A stretch of 64,000 nucleotides of DNA from Clostridia bacterium (GTDB lineage Bacteria; Bacillota; Clostridia; Oscillospirales; Ruminococcaceae). The notes beneath the pieces are model-generated. The model was not told the origin of the DNA. It made no database searches and worked only from the letters and a program-made list of their open reading frames with translations. Below, piece after piece: positions 45,393 to 54,235 of the stretch. Numbering within the stretch: the first letter of the stretch is position 1; every line of letters starts with the position of its first letter. The position numbers were made by a program, and so were the translations under genes. Location: positions 29,571 to 93,570 of the forward strand of contig JAGKVC010000001.1 in the NCBI GenBank assembly GCA_021152595.1, given 5' to 3'.

Positions 45393-45944
45393 GTGAAAAG
45401 CGAGGATATCGGTAATTTCACTTTGCTGGCAAGGACTGCTTTTGCGATTATGTGTTTTGAAAAATATGTTATATCTGTATATCCGCATATTGATTATAGA
45501 CCGGTTGCTGAGATGATGTGGCATATTGTAGATGGAAGCGATTATCTTGATGAGGCAGCATATAAATACGCTGAGATTATTCCTGATTCTTTGTTTGAAT
45601 ATGATTCGTTTGAATCTCTCGATTATCAGTATATGACCAAAGAGCAGTATGTATTATTCAGTAATATCCTCAACCCACAAGATCGTGACTTGAATAGATT
45701 GATGGAAGCAATATATAATATTGCGATGTCATATTGCTATACATCGGTAAGCCCAGGTGCTCCGGATACAATTCCTTATTTGCATGAAGCAATAGATGTC
45801 TTAGAAAGGCATAATATAGATTTACCTGATATAAGTCTTCTTTCAAATCATTCCATATCATCCGGAAGTTTGAACGCATATCGTAATTTTAATTGGATGG
45901 GTGAAAACATTGACCCAAAGGAACTATCAATTATTTTGAAATAA
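45393..45944 (+). CDS. Small helical protein, immunity-like (module B)
   Basis: 183 residues from a GTG at 45393 with AGGAGGGTTAGCT in front; further upstream codons lie inside the promoter. Predicted all-helical, with ARTAFAIMCFEKYVISVYPH near the N-terminus and a late PYLHEAIDVLERHNIDLPD. There is no signal peptide or membrane helix. It recalls Imm6-type immunity proteins, but I cannot confirm the family. Confidence 0.6.
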   Translation: MKSEDIGNFTLLARTAFAIMCFEKYVISVYPHIDYRPVAEMMWHIVDGSDYLDEAAYKYAEIIPDSLFEYDSFESLDYQYMTKEQYVLFSNILNPQDRDLNRLMEAIYNIAMSYCYTSVSPGAPDTIPYLHEAIDVLERHNIDLPDISLLSNHSISSGSLNAYRNFNWMGENIDPKELSIILK

Positions 45945-45978
45945 TATTGTTTTCTCTCAGAAAACAGTCTCATCACAG

Positions 45979-46016
45979 AACCGGATAACCGTCCGCCAAA
46001 CGGTTATCCGGTTTTT
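45979..46016 (+). terminator. Terminator of module B
   Basis: AACCGGATAACCG / CGGTTATCCGGTT then TTTT; near copy of the one at 45255. Confidence 0.88.
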
Positions 46017-46038
46017 CATTTTTCTTTGGAATAACCCC

Positions 46039-46384
46039 TTGACAATCTGCAAGTAATATTGCATAATAAAGACAAAGTCGCGGAACGGCTGTCAAACAAA
46101 ATAAGAATTTTGTCCATTATTATATTTTAACGAATTGTAAAAACCTCGGTAAATACAGGAATATGCCGCTGATTTTTGTCCTTTATTTGTCCATTATTCC
46201 TGCAAAAAAGCAGCAAAAAGCAGGAAAATCCACTTGTTTTAACTTATTGAAAGCGCACGTATCTACGATTGTTTCAGCAAGATAGAGGAAGATGCGAAAA
46301 TGCCATAAACCTTTTCGATGCTTCTGCCCCTGCCACCCACAAAATGTCGTAGATGCGTGAAAATCTCGTATCTACGACTTTTTT
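46039..46384 (+). ncRNA. Possible small RNA or remnant transcription unit
   Basis: TTGACA (46039-46044), 17 bp, CATAAT (46062-46067), then no credible coding frame, then a strong terminator GTCGTAGATGCG / CGTATCTACGAC with TTTTTT (46346-46384). This would give an RNA of about 310 nt. CGTATCTACGA occurs at 46258 and 46367, and inverted at 46347. Could be a regulatory RNA, or the shell of a lost gene or integration site. Confidence 0.35.
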
Positions 46385-46634
46385 ATTACCCCGGATTTTG
46401 AAATAAATTTCCGGATTCGGAAGCATTTTTCCGTATTTTGAACCTTTTTTCACCCAAAATCACACGGAGTTACAGGGCACGGAATCATCGGTATCAGGCG
46501 AAAAACAGCATGTGGTTGCCTAAAGTCAGGCGCCGAGAATCACACGGCGTGTGACAGCTGTGAGTGTAAGTCGAAAAGTGACCTTAATTCAACCGATTGT
46601 TTGGGCATAATGCCATATTAAGGGAGGTGTCGGT
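46385..46634. other. Intergenic stretch before the 46635 gene
   Basis: Contains a palindrome CACACGGCGTGTG and a possible -10 CATAAT ahead of the AAGGGAGGTGTCGGT ribosome-binding site; no gene seen. Confidence 0.4.
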
Positions 46635-47060
46635 ATGCCCGCGACTGAAAGACTGAGAGAACACTTCTGGGGTATTGACCTCAACAGTGGGAATATAGAA
46701 TTGACAAAACGCGAAGATATGTATTGCTATTTTATCGTTGAACATACTACCGATCCGGAATATGCTTTTAAACAGGCGCTCTCACTTTTAGTTGCAGGTT
46801 GCCGTAATTTTGTTTTCTTTGGTAAGGCAGAGGCTATTTGGCATTTACAAACTGATCATGCCGATATTCAGATGAATCCGGAAATGGAGGAAGTGGCATT
46901 AACTTCTAGTATTGACACTTTTGATGATTTCGTTGATGAGTTAGCTGAGTTGTTATCTATTCGCCCATTCGTGCCATTCTATACTTATCTGATATATGAT
47001 GACCGTGATATTTATGCTGAAGTGCTGAAACGATTGAGAATTGCAGGAAAAATTGTTTGA
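46635..47060 (+). CDS. Hypothetical cytosolic protein, 141 residues
   Basis: ATG at 46635 after GGGAGGTGTCGGT. Alpha/beta-looking, with CRNFVFFGKAEAIWHLQTDHADI in the middle and an acidic helical part SIDTFDDFVDELAELLS. Resembles small proteins found with polymorphic-toxin or defence genes, but no family is certain. Lies just before the HipA-like gene, whose promoter starts inside its last codons. Confidence 0.6.
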   Translation: MPATERLREHFWGIDLNSGNIELTKREDMYCYFIVEHTTDPEYAFKQALSLLVAGCRNFVFFGKAEAIWHLQTDHADIQMNPEMEEVALTSSIDTFDDFVDELAELLSIRPFVPFYTYLIYDDRDIYAEVLKRLRIAGKIV

Positions 47061-47085
47061 TATTTCAGGCAGAATGTGGTATAAT
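47057..47085 (+). promoter_or_regulatory. Promoter of the HipA-like gene
   Basis: TTGATA (47057-47062), 17 bp, TATAAT (47080-47085), overlapping the end of the previous gene. Confidence 0.75.
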
Positions 47086-47116
47086 GAAACCAGACTACAA
47101 AAAGGAGGTGCCGGGC

Positions 47117-48253
47117 ATGAACTACGAGATTCGGCATTTTGATACGCCGCTGCTGCGGTTTTCAGCGACCGAAGATACTGCCAGACCGGAGATCGATATT
47201 CTCTGGATCAACGAAGATGCGCGGCAGCTCATCCCGCTTGACCTGACTGTTTCGCCGGAAGGTGTGGTGAGCTGGCTCAGTCACCGCACGATTCCGAAGA
47301 ACCGCGCCTATGTGCACAATTTCCTCAGCAAGTGCGGATTGAATATCAACCGCCCGATGAGCATTGTGCGCGTGTCAAAGGCGCTCTCTTTGAACGACTG
47401 CTGCTGGGTGGTCGAGGAAGGCTTTGCGGGCAGTTTTGATAAGTACAATCTCTATGACAACCGGTTCAGCCGGATCCTTTCAATGATAGCATTTACCGGC
47501 GAGGGCAGATGTGTAACGAACACACATTTGTCCTCGCCGGAGTTTACCACGAACGGTATGCTGCCGAAGTGCTGGCGCCGCGTGGATGGCAGGATTCTGC
47601 TTTACAAGGGCGGCACATCGGGCGCGTCAAACAGCGGCAATGAGCCGTATTCGGAGTTCTATGCGGCGCAGATCGCACAGACGCTCGGTATCCGTGCCAT
47701 TCCATATGGTCTGTCTAACTGGAAGGGCGAGCTCTGCTCCACCTGTGAGCTGTTCACAAGTAAGGAGTATGCGTTCCTGCCGGTCGGGCGGCTTGTGACA
47801 CGCGGCGGCATGACTGCGGTCCGTGAATACTATCAGAAACTCGGCGCGGAGTATGTGGATGCGCTGAACGATATGCTGGTGCTGGATGCGGTCATCTGCA
47901 ACACGGACCGGCATTATGGAAACTTCGGCCTGCTGATTGACAACCATACGAATCAGATTACGGCTCCGGCGCCGCTGTTCGACCACGGCAATTCTCTTTT
48001 TAATTTTGCGGTCGGCGGTGATTTGCAAGATGCGGACAGTCTGGCTGCCTATGCGGATTCGCTTGTGCCTACTGTCTATGATGACTTCATCGGTACGGCG
48101 AAAGCTGTGATGACAAAGCGTCACAGGGATGCACTTCGGAAATTGCTGAACTTCCGGTTCAAGAGGCATCCGCGGTACAATCTGCCGGATGAGCGGCTGA
48201 TGCTAATTGAAAAAGAAGTGCAGCGCCGGGCAAGGCTGCTGCTGGATGAATAA
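47117..48253 (+). CDS. HipA-like serine/threonine kinase family protein
   Basis: 378 residues; ATG at 47117 follows AAAGGAGGTGCCGGGC. The C-terminal half has the HipA-fold kinase pieces: ILLYKGGTS (glycine-rich loop), DALNDMLVLDAVICNTDRHYGNFG (catalytic loop with Asp and Asn) and APLFDHGNSLF (metal Asp). The N-terminal about 150 residues contain IDILWINEDARQLIPLDL and are not a typical HipA N-domain. No HipB-like HTH partner is adjacent, so toxin function is uncertain; CtkA-type kinases are an alternative. Confidence 0.78.
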   Translation: MNYEIRHFDTPLLRFSATEDTARPEIDILWINEDARQLIPLDLTVSPEGVVSWLSHRTIPKNRAYVHNFLSKCGLNINRPMSIVRVSKALSLNDCCWVVEEGFAGSFDKYNLYDNRFSRILSMIAFTGEGRCVTNTHLSSPEFTTNGMLPKCWRRVDGRILLYKGGTSGASNSGNEPYSEFYAAQIAQTLGIRAIPYGLSNWKGELCSTCELFTSKEYAFLPVGRLVTRGGMTAVREYYQKLGAEYVDALNDMLVLDAVICNTDRHYGNFGLLIDNHTNQITAPAPLFDHGNSLFNFAVGGDLQDADSLAAYADSLVPTVYDDFIGTAKAVMTKRHRDALRKLLNFRFKRHPRYNLPDERLMLIEKEVQRRARLLLDE

Positions 48254-48261
48254 AAGAAGAA

Positions 48262-48296
48262 TGCCGTCTGTTTTTCTATGAGCAGGCGGCTTTTTT
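48262..48296 (+). terminator. Terminator of the HipA-like gene
   Basis: GCCGTCTG / CAGGCGGC (one G-U) with T6, 8 bp past the stop. Confidence 0.85.
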
Positions 48297-48449
48297 ATAT
48301 TTGCGATTTACGAATTGGATAGAAATATGGAGAATATGGTTGAAATTATATCAATTTTGTGATACAATAGGATAAACTGGCTTAGAGCGCATGACTGGTC
48401 ATGCTGAAATATGCTCACCGGTTCAGATTGAAAACGAGGTGATTCTGTT

Positions 48450-50432
48450 ATGATTGATCGGGCGAAGCTGAATGATGTATTGGCGCTGTATAAGCGCGAT
48501 TTTGTTTCATTCATGTGGAATGGGAAAGAGTACACTTGGTGGAAAAATGAGCAATACAAATGGAAAGCAGTAAAATGGTTTCAGGAACATTGGGATGTGA
48601 ATGCAGAAAACTTTGCAGAGATGCTAAAAGCTGCTTTGAGTAAAACATCCAATTTGCTTGTGTCGGTCAATAATTTTCCAAGAGGTATGATTGAAGGATT
48701 TGCGAAGTCTTCACCGGAAGAAGTGCGCTCCATGTTCATTGATTTGTATGACGAGGGAAAGGATGTTTATGAACGTATCAATGCGTTCAAACAGCAGTCA
48801 GCTGTTATGCTCAAAAAATACGGCGGAGACGCAAAGCAGCATTATCAGTATGAAAATGCGATTTGCACTTATCTCTGGCTTCGATATCCTGACAAATACT
48901 ACATTTACAAATACAGCATTCTGCAAAAGGTTTCTGAGATCCTTGCGTCAGATTATCATTTTAAGCAGGGAGCCTATGCCGAAAACATCCGCAATTTCTT
49001 GAAAATGTACGATGAAATCAGTGCTGCTTTGAAAGAAGATATCGAACTTGTTGATTTGTTCAAAGCGAATCTGACAGATTCCTGCTATCCTGATCCGGAA
49101 CTGAAAACGCTGACGATTGACTTTTGCTTTTATATCGCGAATTTTTATGAGGAGAGGAAAGCGCCGCCTTTTGAAAATGAATGGTTCCCAGATCCGGCGG
49201 TATATACACCCAATATTTCTGTAGAACAATGGAATGCGCTTTTGTGCGATCCGGCTGTATTCGATGAGAACAGCCTGAAAGTAATAAAAGCATTCTATGA
49301 GGTCGGCGGAGCAGCCACTTGTTCCGAACTGGCTGAGAAATATGGAAATAATCCTATGCATTATAGTGGGATAGTTTCTAAATTAGCAAACAGAGTTCAG
49401 AAAGCGACAAATTGTCCTATGATTCCGGAAGAACTAAGCGAGAATGCGAAATGGTGGACGATTTTGTTTTTAGGCAAGCGCGCCGAAAAGGAACAGCAGG
49501 GAGTATATATATGGCGGTTAAGAGATGAACTGAAAACTGCGATAAAAGAATCGCTCTATAACCCAGAACCAGCTTATTCTGTATATACCAAAGCAGACTT
49601 CCTCTCCGAAGTCTACATGACTGAAGAACGCTACGATGCGCTTTCCGGCGTGCTGCAAAACAAGCTGAACATTATCCTGCAAGGCGCGCCGGGTGTCGGC
49701 AAGACCTTTGCTGCCAGACGGCTTGCGTGGTCGATTATGGGTGAAAAGAATGACAGCCGCATCGAATTCGTCCAGTTCCATCAGAACTATTCCTATGAGG
49801 ATTTCATGATGGGCTATAAACCGGCAGGGGACAGTTTTGAACTGAAATACGGCATCTTTTACCGCTTCTGCCAGAAGGCGCAGAATCAGCCGGACAAGCC
49901 GTTTTTCTTTATCATCGACGAGATCAACCGCGGCAACATGAGCAAAATCTTCGGCGAGCTGCTGATGCTGATCGAAAAGGATTACCGCGGCACCAAGGCA
50001 ACGCTTGCCTATAACGGAATGCCTTTCTCCGTTCCGAAGAATCTTTATATCATCGGCATGATGAACACCGCCGACCGCAGCCTTGCTATGATCGACTATG
50101 CACTGCGCCGCCGGTTCAGCTTCTTTGATATCGAACCCGGCTTCGATTCGCATGGCTTTCTCGCGTATCAGAACAGCCTGAACAATGACACGCTTAATGC
50201 GTTGATTGCGAAGGTGAAAGACCTGAACAACGAAATCGCGCTGGATAAATCGCTCGGAAAAGGCTTCTGCATCGGGCACAGCTATTTCTGCGGCAGAACA
50301 AACTGCACCGAGGAATGGCTGCGCGCCGTCGTGGATTACGATATTCTGCCGATGCTCCGTGAATACTGGTTTGATGAAACGAACAAATTGCAGCGCTGGG
50401 AGAACATTTTGCAGGGTGTGTTTCAGTCATGA
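48450..50432 (+). CDS. mcrB: McrB-type AAA+ GTPase of a type IV restriction system
   Basis: 660 residues. N-terminal 390 residues hold a DNA- or modification-reading region of unknown specificity. The AAA+ domain begins near 410: Walker A LQGAPGVGKTF, FVQFHQNYSYEDFM, Walker B FFFIIDEINRGNMSKIFGEL, and MNTADRSLAMIDYALRRRF, all typical of McrB. McrB moves along DNA with GTP and directs the McrC nuclease against modified DNA. The stop overlaps the mcrC start (ATGA). The start codon is placed after GAAAACGAGGTGATTCTGTT. Confidence 0.93.
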   Translation: MIDRAKLNDVLALYKRDFVSFMWNGKEYTWWKNEQYKWKAVKWFQEHWDVNAENFAEMLKAALSKTSNLLVSVNNFPRGMIEGFAKSSPEEVRSMFIDLYDEGKDVYERINAFKQQSAVMLKKYGGDAKQHYQYENAICTYLWLRYPDKYYIYKYSILQKVSEILASDYHFKQGAYAENIRNFLKMYDEISAALKEDIELVDLFKANLTDSCYPDPELKTLTIDFCFYIANFYEERKAPPFENEWFPDPAVYTPNISVEQWNALLCDPAVFDENSLKVIKAFYEVGGAATCSELAEKYGNNPMHYSGIVSKLANRVQKATNCPMIPEELSENAKWWTILFLGKRAEKEQQGVYIWRLRDELKTAIKESLYNPEPAYSVYTKADFLSEVYMTEERYDALSGVLQNKLNIILQGAPGVGKTFAARRLAWSIMGEKNDSRIEFVQFHQNYSYEDFMMGYKPAGDSFELKYGIFYRFCQKAQNQPDKPFFFIIDEINRGNMSKIFGELLMLIEKDYRGTKATLAYNGMPFSVPKNLYIIGMMNTADRSLAMIDYALRRRFSFFDIEPGFDSHGFLAYQNSLNNDTLNALIAKVKDLNNEIALDKSLGKGFCIGHSYFCGRTNCTEEWLRAVVDYDILPMLREYWFDETNKLQRWENILQGVFQS

Positions 50433-51477
50433 AGGATAAAAGCATCTTCATCAAAAACATCTACTATATGCTTTCGTATGCGTTCACCGCGCTCGATCAG
50501 GGCGGGTATGAGGACATCGAAAAGGAATCCTTTGACCATATCCACAATCTGTTTGCGGCGATTCTCGCAAAAGGCATCGGCAGGCTGCTGAAACAGGGGC
50601 TCTACCGCGAATATATCAGCCGTACCAAGGCGATTCCCGTTGTTCGCGGCAAGATCAATATGCCCGGAACAATACAGAACCGCCTTGCGCGGAAACAGGT
50701 TGTGACCTGCGACTATGACGAGCTGTCCGAGAATAATCTGCTCAATCAAATCCTCAAAACAACGGTCATGCTGCTGCTTCGTCATGCGGATGTGGAGCAG
50801 AGATACAAGGACGATCTGAAAAAGAGATGCTCTTTTTCGCAAATGTGGATATGGTTGATCCGGCGGCGGTGCGGTGGACTGCGATCCGGTTTCAGCGCAA
50901 TAACAATACATACCGGATGCTCATCAGCCTGTGTCAGCTTATCATTGAGGGAATGCTCCTCACCGAAGAAACAGGGGAGTACAGGCTTGCATCCTTCATT
51001 GATCCGCAGCGCATGAACCGGCTGTATGAGAAATTCATTCTGGAATATTACACGAAGGAGTGCCCGCAGGTCAAGGCAACTGCATCGCAGATCCCGTGGG
51101 CTGTTGATGACGGTATTCGTACGATGCTGCCGGTTATGCAGAGTGATATTATGCTGACAAGGGGCGATGATGTGCTGATTATTGATGCGAAGTATTATAC
51201 CCGCACCACACAGTCTGTATTCGATGCACATACGCTGCACTCCGGCAATCTGTATCAGGTTTTTACATACGTCAAGAATAAGGATACCGAGTTCGGCAAG
51301 AAACCGCACAAGGTTTCCGGAATGCTCCTGTATGCTGCAACAGATGAGGCAATCCAGCCGGATAACTGCTATCAGATGAGCGGCAATCAGATCAGCGTGA
51401 AAACACTCGATCTGAATCACGAGTTTCCGGAGATTGCCGCACAGCTGAATGCGATTGCAGCGGCACATTTTCCTTGA
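50429..51477 (+). pseudogene. mcrC: McrC nuclease subunit split by a -1 frameshift
   Basis: Frame 1 from 50429 (MKDKSIFIKNIYYMLSYAF) runs to ...YKDDLKK near 50824; the rest continues in another frame as EMLFFANVDMVDPAAVRW to 51477, including the PD-(D/E)xK core SDIMLTRGDDVLIIDAKYY. The shift lies in CTGAAAAAGAG, where a sixth A would restore the frame. Uncorrected, frame 1 ends at 51016. Because AAA-AAG can slip, ribosomal -1 frameshifting could still make full McrC; otherwise it is a simple inactivating mutation or an assembly error. Confidence 0.85.
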
Positions 51478-51705
51478 CAAAGTGAGGTGAAATCCATAGA
51501 AAAGAAATGTCGGGGCTCAGCATTCATGCGGGAACACATTATGCAAAGATCATGACTGCTGTACAAGCGATCCGGCTCCTGTAATTCATAATAACAACAG
51601 CGGATATACAGAAGAGCGTTTCGCAAAAAACATATTATCGAATACACACAAAGCACTTGCTCTATGCAGGCGCTCTTGTTTTGCTTCGTCAATCTCCGCC
51701 GCTGA
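51478..51705. other. Gap holding the remains of a small-gene module
   Basis: A degraded copy of the AAGCACTTGC..GCAGGCGCT terminator (51651-51675), matching those at 52349 and 55371, stands here with no gene before it, implying a lost module. Confidence 0.5.
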
Positions 51706-51734
51706 TTGACTTTTTCTCCCTGCTGTGCTATAAT
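51706..51734 (+). promoter_or_regulatory. Promoter of module C
   Basis: TTGACT, 17 bp, TATAAT; spacer TTTTCTCCCTGCTGTGC differs from that of module D at one position. Confidence 0.8.
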
Positions 51735-51794
51735 TCTGGTGTAGAGGAAACTTGACGCTTTCTCTGCTGAATCAGTATGCAGGGGGTGATTGCT

Positions 51795-52322
51795 GTGTCC
51801 TATTATGGAGACTTTGAACTGGCTGAAGTCATATACTTTATGAAAGAAGGGGATTTTTCTTTCTTCGACTTCATCAGCGACTACAGCGACAATGATGCAG
51901 TGGTGAATATAAAAGGAGCTGGCACGCTCTATATCAGCAATTTATCAGGCAGTACTATTCCGGAGGAAACACTCCGGCTGGTGATTGATGTGCTGGAGCA
52001 TTGGGATGAATGCCTCAAACAGGTGTATGGCTGGCTCAGATTCTGGGATTTCAAAAACGATGAATGGAGACCCTCGAAGTACGAAGAATGGCTCGAAGAA
52101 TGGACGCATGACGATTTTGAAAAAATATATGAGATAACCGAAGTCTTTTTCGGATTGGACGACTGGCCGGTTTGTGACAAGAAAGAATACTGTTTGGGGC
52201 CTGAACCGGAAAAGGGTGCTGATGTTTTTTCCATAGAAGTCAGGGCAGACCCTTTGGGCTTCAACCTGAAATTCGCCTGCGAGGATCGGAGAATGTATAA
52301 GATCATAGTTCATATCCTCTGA
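51795..52322 (+). CDS. Small acidic immunity-like protein (module C)
   Basis: 175 residues from the GTG at 51795, which has CAGGGGGTGATTGCT in front (an upstream ATG at 51777 lacks one). Intact relative of the broken gene at 44702: both begin MS-x-Y-(F/G)-x-(D/E)-xL and share DVLEHxDEC. Strongly acidic and Trp-rich (WEWTHDDFEKIYEI-like segments), no signal peptide. No family named; probably binds a toxin or effector, which is inference. Confidence 0.65.
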   Translation: MSYYGDFELAEVIYFMKEGDFSFFDFISDYSDNDAVVNIKGAGTLYISNLSGSTIPEETLRLVIDVLEHWDECLKQVYGWLRFWDFKNDEWRPSKYEEWLEEWTHDDFEKIYEITEVFFGLDDWPVCDKKEYCLGPEPEKGADVFSIEVRADPLGFNLKFACEDRRMYKIIVHIL

Positions 52323-52348
52323 TTGACCGCATGAACTGAATATACACG

Positions 52349-52378
52349 AAGCACTTGCTGAAAAGCAGGTGCTTTCTT
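52349..52378 (+). terminator. Terminator of module C
   Basis: AAGCACTTGC / GCAGGTGCTT with loop TGAAAA and TTTCTTT; preceded by CTGAATATACAC as at 55371. Confidence 0.85.
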
Positions 52379-52630
52379 TGTACTATAATATATTTAACAT
52401 ACACCTTGAAATTGCATGTAGAGTTTCCGTGAAATTCATGTTATGATTGAATGGGTGCGTTCGGAATTTACGATGCAAATTGCAGCGAAAGGGGGGAACA
52501 TGAACCGAGGCGCATTGTAAAATGAATGTGCAGCCCAGAGAAAACGGTGAATTGGAATTGCAGGCAGTGTGCAGGGGAAATGCCGCAGCCTGCGGCAGAA
52601 TCAATCAAAAATGGAAAATGGAGGGAAATC
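52379..52630. other. Upstream region of the xylanase gene
   Basis: AT-rich start with CTATAATATATTTAAC, a GAAAGGGGGGAACATG that opens only a short frame, and a hairpin TGCCGCA/TGCGGCA (52579-52595) about 35 bp before the xylanase ATG. No gene is supported; the long leader may be regulatory. Confidence 0.45.
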
Positions 52631-54091
52631 ATGAAAAAACAAAGATTACTCGGATTCCTGACGGCGGCAGCCATGTGTATCACAACGCTGCCCGCGATGG
52701 TTCATGCGGCAGAGACCGACGGAACGGTTCCGGCAGCGGAGCTCTGCGAGCAAATCGCGCCGCATCAGAACAATGACTATTCCTACGATCCGAACGGCAC
52801 CGGCTTTAAGGACTACATGGGCGAATACTTCCGCATCGGAACCTGCCTCAACGGCTGGAACGCCCAGAACCGGCAGGCGACGGATTTCATCAAAAAGCAT
52901 TATAACTCTGTCACCTGTGAGAATGAGATGAAGCCCGATTCGATCTGCGTTCAGTCGGCTTCTTCCAATGACAATATCGCGGTCAGTCTCTCAAAGGCAG
53001 CGCCGATCCTGCGTTTTGCCGAGCAGAACGGGATCGGCGTCCGCGGTCATACGTTTGTCTGGTATGCCCAGACGCCGGAGTGGATCTTCAAAGAGGATAT
53101 GCAGCACAATTCCGGCAACTTTGTCTCGCCGGAGCGCATGAACAAGCGTCTGGAATCCATGATCCGGAATACCTTTGATGCGATCAAGCGCGACTATCCG
53201 AACCTCAAGCTCTACGCCTATGACGTCTGCAATGAGCTCTTTAAGAATGACGGCGGCGGCTTCCGCGGCGACGGCGGCGAATTCTCAAACTGGTGGAGAT
53301 GCTATCACAGCGATGAATTTGTCATCAATGCGTTCAAGTACGCGAGAAAATATGCGCCGGAGGGCTGCAAGCTCTATATGAATGACTACAACGAGTATTT
53401 CGTCACGAAATGTGACGATCTTTACAACATGGCAAAGAAGATCATTGCAGAGGGCGATTACATCGACGGAATCGGCATGCAGTCGCATATGCACTACTGC
53501 GACTTCGGCTATACCGGCAGCGCGACGGCCTCGAAGGATCCGCAGTTCGGCACCTACGCAGACGCGATCGACAAATTCAACAGCCTCGGTCTCGATGTGC
53601 AGATCACCGAGCTCGATGTGACAACCTGCTCGAAGGAGGAAGGCGCGAATCTCTTTGTCGATATATTCAAGGTTGCGGCGGAGCGCTCCAAGGGTATTTC
53701 GAGCGTGTCACTCTGGGGACACTGTGACGGCGCAAGCTGGCGGCAGTCCTATAAGGAAGCTGACGGCACACAGGGCGGTAATCCGCTGCCGTTCGACAAA
53801 AACTGCAATCCCAAGTCCTTCTATCAGAACATTATTTCGCTGCGTGATACCGTGACGGTATTCGAGCCGCAGAAAGAGGAGCCCTATCTGCCGGGCGATG
53901 TCAATGAGGACGGCGAGATAAATGTCATTGATATGACGCTCACAAAGCAGGCGATCATCGCAGGCGCATTTGACGACTCCGCCGGTTCCAGAGCCAAGAA
54001 GATCGCTGACGTCACACAGGACGGTGCTGTGAACGCCGATGACATCCGGTGGTATGTAAAGTACCTCACCTGCGAGGTCAAGGGATATTAA
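52631..54091 (+). CDS. GH10 endo-xylanase with C-terminal dockerin
   Basis: 486 residues; ATG at 52631 follows GGAGGGAAATC. Signal peptide MKKQRLLGFLTAAAMCITTL (cleavage after HAA, about residue 27). GH10 barrel 50-415: CENEMKPDSI, RGHTFVWYAQTPEW, acid/base Glu202 in YDVCNELF, nucleophile Glu327 in ITELDV, WGHCDGASWR. Dockerin 422-482: GDVNEDGEINVIDMTLTKQ and DVTQDGAVNADDIRWYVKYL. It should cut beta-1,4-xylan as a cellulosome component, complementing the bifunctional esterase at 8031. It stands alone between small immunity-like genes. Confidence 0.95.
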   Translation: MKKQRLLGFLTAAAMCITTLPAMVHAAETDGTVPAAELCEQIAPHQNNDYSYDPNGTGFKDYMGEYFRIGTCLNGWNAQNRQATDFIKKHYNSVTCENEMKPDSICVQSASSNDNIAVSLSKAAPILRFAEQNGIGVRGHTFVWYAQTPEWIFKEDMQHNSGNFVSPERMNKRLESMIRNTFDAIKRDYPNLKLYAYDVCNELFKNDGGGFRGDGGEFSNWWRCYHSDEFVINAFKYARKYAPEGCKLYMNDYNEYFVTKCDDLYNMAKKIIAEGDYIDGIGMQSHMHYCDFGYTGSATASKDPQFGTYADAIDKFNSLGLDVQITELDVTTCSKEEGANLFVDIFKVAAERSKGISSVSLWGHCDGASWRQSYKEADGTQGGNPLPFDKNCNPKSFYQNIISLRDTVTVFEPQKEEPYLPGDVNEDGEINVIDMTLTKQAIIAGAFDDSAGSRAKKIADVTQDGAVNADDIRWYVKYLTCEVKGY

Positions 54092-54139
54092 GTGACAGCA
54101 CAGGGAACAGGGCAAACCTGATTCTCTGATAACCAAAAG

Positions 54140-54173
54140 AGCATCCCGCATTACCAGTATGCGGGATGCTTTT
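54140..54173 (+). terminator. Terminator of the xylanase gene
   Basis: Perfect 12-bp stem AGCATCCCGCAT / ATGCGGGATGCT with TTTT. Confidence 0.9.
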
Positions 54174-54179
54174 CACAGC

Positions 54180-54208
54180 TTGACTATTTCTCCCTGCTGT
54201 GCTATAAT
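54180..54208 (+). promoter_or_regulatory. Promoter of module D
   Basis: TTGACT, 17 bp, TATAAT, beginning 7 bp after the xylanase terminator. Confidence 0.8.
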
Positions 54209-54235
54209 CGTGGTATAGGAGAAGGGGGCTGTTTT

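Noticed and set aside
46250..46384. CRISPR-like repeats (CGTATCTACGA three times)
   Set aside because: Only three short copies, one inverted, with uneven spacing; two of them are simply the arms of a terminator.
47117..48253. Complete HipBA toxin-antitoxin pair
   Set aside because: The gene before it (46635) is not a helix-turn-helix protein and is not in the same tight operon; only the kinase part is supported.
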